From the NCBI GenBank assembly GCA_964616135.1, contig CAZTTQ010000006.1, positions 1 to 39,368 of the forward strand: a stretch of DNA of 39,368 nt. The letters are read 5' to 3'. The notes under the pieces are model-generated. The model was not told the origin of the DNA and ran no database searches. It saw only the letters and a program-made list of their open reading frames with translations. The stretch comes from JAJYIV01 sp964616135 (lineage in GTDB: Bacteria > Patescibacteriota > Patescibacteriia > UBA9934 > GWF2-40-263). Below, in pieces: positions 37,179 to 39,368 of the stretch (within the stretch, counting starts at the first letter, position 1; each line of letters begins with the position of its first letter). The position numbers and the translations under genes are program-made.

Positions 37179-38210
37179 TCAGGTAAAGATCTTGGCGCGC
37201 ATCGCCTCGATGCGGGCAGGATCCGCTTCCACGTACTTGGTGAAGCGGGAGATGGCTTCCCGCGCGCCGAGTTCGGTGTTGGCGCCGAAGATCGGCTCGT
37301 CCAGCCACTTCTCGTAGAGCGTCATGAGGAAGGCCTCGACGCTCTGCACCCCCTGCAGACGGGCGATGAGGAACAGGAGCGCATTCCCTGTGATGCCGGT
37401 GCGGTGCTGATGCGACCGGATCGATGAGAGGTCGATCAGGTCGTACCCCAGGCGCTTCGGATCGCGGATGAACTTCGCCTGCAGCTTGGCCGCGTGCTCG
37501 TCCACACCGCAGCCGACGACCTGGAACGAGCGGAACGTCTGTCCCACGCGCTCCACGGACTCCTGCCAGGTACGACCTTCGGGACACCCGTCGTCGCCGC
37601 GTATCCCCATGCCGTGGGCGACCACGTCGGTCACCAGGTAGAGGTGGCGGTCCTGGATGTCCCCGAAGTCGAGCTCGCAGGCGCGCCAGAGCGCGCACTC
37701 GATCGCCTCCGGTTCGTCTCCGCCATTCGCCGCAACGACGTGGGCGAGCGACGAGTGCAGAACCTTGTCACCCTCCGGACCCGGGCGGACGTAGTCGACC
37801 TCCTGCATCAGTCGGGGGCCATCCGAGTGGTCGCTGAAGTAGATCATGGCGATCTCGGAGTCGGGATCGATGGCCCCGAGCACCGACAGCAGGTAACCGG
37901 ACGAGGCCTTCAAGTGCTCGGCGATCGTCCGATTCGACCCGGAGTTGTCGACGAGGACCACGTGCAGGCGCCGCGCCTCCTTGGAGGGCCTGGTGATCCG
38001 GGAGCGGACCAGGCCCGCGTCGTACACCCGGCGTTCGTCGCGCTTCGGAGGCGGCGTCGCCACCCCCTCGCTGATGCGGGCACGCGACTCGCGCACACGC
38101 TCCGTCCGGTCCGCTTCGACCTTGGCACGGACCTTCTCGTCCTTGCTGGCCAGGCCCCGAAGCGGGGCCGTGAGCCGTGCCTTGTAGCCGGTATAGCTGT
38201 TTCCGCTCAT
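37179..38210 (-). CDS. von Willebrand factor A (vWA) domain protein
   Basis: 343 aa, start MSGNSYTGYKARLTAPL; GAGGAGAG upstream. Basic N-terminal arm of about 80 residues, then a vWA domain: VVLVDNSGSNRT with metal-site (MIDAS) D88-x-S90-x-S92, LYLVTDVVAHG, followed by a C-terminal helical part. Members of this type (TerY- or MoxR-associated) act as metal-dependent binding adaptors. It lies next to the kinase fusion but has its own promoter and terminator. GAG-rich. Confidence 0.85.
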   Translation of the reverse strand: MSGNSYTGYKARLTAPLRGLASKDEKVRAKVEADRTERVRESRARISEGVATPPPKRDERRVYDAGLVRSRITRPSKEARRLHVVLVDNSGSNRTIAEHLKASSGYLLSVLGAIDPDSEIAMIYFSDHSDGPRLMQEVDYVRPGPEGDKVLHSSLAHVVAANGGDEPEAIECALWRACELDFGDIQDRHLYLVTDVVAHGMGIRGDDGCPEGRTWQESVERVGQTFRSFQVVGCGVDEHAAKLQAKFIRDPKRLGYDLIDLSSIRSHQHRTGITGNALLFLIARLQGVQSVEAFLMTLYEKWLDEPIFGANTELGAREAISRFTKYVEADPARIEAMRAKIFT

Positions 38211-38263
38211 GCGGTCTCTCCTCTCGCGTACGCCATTTCCCCAGTAGAAATAGGCGACGGCGG

Positions 38264-38292
38264 ACTATATCCGTCCGAACGCCCCCTGTCAA
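38264..38292 (-). promoter_or_regulatory. promoter of the vWA gene
   Basis: Minus strand consensus -35 TTGACA (38287-38292), 17-nt spacer, -10 TATAGT (38264-38269). Confidence 0.88.
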
Positions 38293-38300
38293 TATAACGC

Positions 38301-38330
38301 TTGACGCGGGAGGAAAAACCGTGATAGGTT
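38301..38330 (+). promoter_or_regulatory. promoter of the Zn-ribbon kinase gene
   Basis: -35 TTGACG (38301-38306), 18-nt spacer, -10 TAGGTT (38325-38330), TG extension. Divergent from the vWA promoter, 8 nt apart at the -35 sides. Confidence 0.65.
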
Positions 38331-38347
38331 CGGCCGTCATCGCCTCT

Positions 38348-38379
38348 CTCCAAAAGGAGACGTCCTTCTCTTTTTGGAG
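38348..38379 (+). promoter_or_regulatory. leader hairpin hiding a Shine-Dalgarno
   Basis: Arms 38348-38360 and 38367-38379 pair over 13 bp with one G-U. The right arm contains the GGAG (38376-38379) before the short frame at 38392, so it can mask it. Confidence 0.6.
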
Positions 38380-38391
38380 GCAGACGAACCC

Positions 38392-38442
38392 ATGTCGGGT
38401 TTACGACCGCCTCCCACTCTTTTCCAACCGAGGCAACCATGA
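38392..38442 (+). CDS. 16-codon leader frame overlapping the Zn-ribbon kinase start
   Basis: Reads MSGLRPPPTLFQPRQP and stops at TGA, which overlaps the downstream start as ATGA (38439-38442). GGAGG lies 11 nt before its ATG. The triple proline is a known ribosome-stall sequence class; a role in coupling or leader control is inferred only. Alternatively a chance frame. Confidence 0.45.
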   Translation: MSGLRPPPTLFQPRQP

Positions 38443-39368
38443 TCCCTGACGCGCACGACGCCGTCATTCCGCTGCCGTCCGAAATCGCCGACGGCCTAGA
38501 CTTGCTCTTCGCCCGCGTCCTGCGGGTGGAGAACGGGTCCGGCGTCCGCCGTGCCCTGTTTGGGGACGACGTCCCCGCCTTCGGCAGCGTGCGCGAGACG
38601 ACCGCCGAGGACCTCTCCGCGGCCGCCTCCCGGTCCGGCGGCACCCCGCCGGTCACCGCTACGCGCGACGCGGCCAAGCTGTGCGCCCGCCTGACCGCCA
38701 AAACGCCGCACTGCCCTTCCTGCGGCGAGCTTCCGCTCGCCGTGGTGGGCGGGCGCGTCCAGGCCCTTGAAGACGGCGCCGCCTGCCCGTTCTGCGGCAA
38801 GGACACCGTCCTTGTTGTGCCGATCCTGCTGCGCCGTCTCTCCTGGCTCACGGGCGCCCTCGTGCCCCCGAACCAGCGGATGGACGCCACCCGCTTCCGC
38901 GGCGCGCAGATCCCCCTCTTCGGAGCGGACCTGCGCGTATGGAGCGGCGGACGGCTGCATGCGGACCTGGAGCACGCCCTGCGCGACGCCCGGATCCCGC
39001 TCTATGCCCTGCTGGCCCACGTGAACGCGGAACGGAAGCTGCTGCCAACCGGCAGCGCGGACGTCCTGCGGTCCTCCGTGGAAGCCCTCTGCCGCGATCC
39101 CGGCTCATTCCGACTGGATATGGCCGATGCCGCGCGTGCCGCACGCCGGCTTCTAGAGTCCAAGGAGGTCGTGAACGTCACGACCTCCCCGACGCCTGAC
39201 GCCCCACGCGTGAAGCTGGGCGACAACGTCTATCGGATGGAGGGGCGTGTCGGCGAGGGCGAAACGTCCCTGGTCTACCGCGCCGTGCGGGAGGACCCCC
39301 TGCCCATGCGGGTCATCCTCAAGGCCTCCAAGCGCCTAGGGAACAATCCGTTCCGCGGCGAGATCCAC
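38439..39368 (+). CDS. Zn-ribbon protein kinase, 3' end outside the window
   Basis: 310 residues visible, frame open to the end. Start MIPDAHDAVIPLPSEIADG (38439) overlapping the TGA of a leader frame. Residues 92-119 hold a zinc ribbon CPSC and CPFC. A helical linker is followed by a kinase N-lobe: Gly-loop GRVGEGETSLVY (269-280) and the ATP-binding lysine VILK (295). The rest of the kinase domain lies beyond 39368. Divergent from the vWA gene; two kinases in the cluster suggest a phosphorylation cascade. Confidence 0.85.
   Translation, partial: MIPDAHDAVIPLPSEIADGLDLLFARVLRVENGSGVRRALFGDDVPAFGSVRETTAEDLSAAASRSGGTPPVTATRDAAKLCARLTAKTPHCPSCGELPLAVVGGRVQALEDGAACPFCGKDTVLVVPILLRRLSWLTGALVPPNQRMDATRFRGAQIPLFGADLRVWSGGRLHADLEHALRDARIPLYALLAHVNAERKLLPTGSADVLRSSVEALCRDPGSFRLDMADAARAARRLLESKEVVNVTTSPTPDAPRVKLGDNVYRMEGRVGEGETSLVYRAVREDPLPMRVILKASKRLGNNPFRGEIH

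Noticed and set aside
1..39368. TGA read as glycine (as in some CPR lineages)
   Set aside because: TGA ends ftsB, pyrG, the 201-aa gene and others at expected lengths, so code 11 fits.
1..39368. CRISPR array or transposase
   Set aside because: No regularly spaced direct repeats and no DDE/serine/tyrosine recombinase reading frame were seen.

Overview
The window is a gene-dense, high-GC bacterial chromosome segment, mostly minus strand, with short intergenic gaps. It best fits a Patescibacteria/CPR-type genome (inference, no rRNA seen). The reasons are scattered single mur genes with divergent motifs, class III anaerobic NrdDG, many lineage-specific small proteins, tRNAs with encoded CCA, and promoters with the -10 box 8-10 nt from the start codon. 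TGA is used as an ordinary stop, for example at ftsB, so the glycine-recoded CPR lineages are unlikely.

Layout. 1-2.1 kb (+): end of nrdD and nrdG, closed by a terminator. 2.1-4.1 kb (-): ftsE, ftsX and a small gene, divergent from tRNA-Gly(CCC). 4.2-4.9 kb: a stand-alone small gene and tRNA-Thr(CGT). 5-8.6 kb (-): a Mur ligase (MurE-like), a PH-domain membrane protein, FtsB and an MFS exporter. 8.6-10.1 kb (+): a methyltransferase and an unknown protein. 10.1-16.5 kb (-): a 37-aa gene, a two-gene insertion at the 3' end of murD, murD, a GT2, typA and unknowns. 16.5-19 kb: an alpha/beta hydrolase, a GpsA-like dehydrogenase, tRNA-Lys with a 126-nt hairpin, and a membrane protein. 19-24.4 kb: a 43-aa zinc-knuckle gene, murG, rlmI-like, pyrG and two paralogous coiled-coil genes. 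24.4-28.3 kb (-): an AbrB-like regulator with a MacA/MacB-type export operon. 28.4-31.7 kb (-): bcp and a 948-aa lineage-type protein. 31.8-33.4 kb (+): malic enzyme and a small gene.

33.5-39.4 kb is the most unusual part. It holds a 384-aa unknown protein; a 721-aa protein joining a Ser/Thr-kinase-like domain to a nucleotidyltransferase-like HxGH domain (NMN-adenylyltransferase-like); a vWA protein with an intact DxSxS motif; and, divergently, a Zn-ribbon protein kinase that runs off the window end. Three of the four have a near-consensus TTGAC-N17/18 promoter and the three complete genes have their own strong terminators. This resembles a phospho-signalling or conflict module built on kinase plus vWA, with a possible link to NAD or nucleotide chemistry. 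It is the best candidate for an undescribed system.

How it works together: the core part supports peptidoglycan synthesis (MurE/D/G), division (FtsE/X/B), nucleotide supply (NrdDG, PyrG), translation (TypA, RlmI-like, three tRNAs), carbon flow (malic enzyme, GpsA-like), export and peroxide defence. Smaller structural signals include a 46-bp duplication of the murD tail, a 13-G tract inside a promoter spacer, a hairpin with terminator features in the pyrG leader, and a repeat family in the typA and pyrG leaders.
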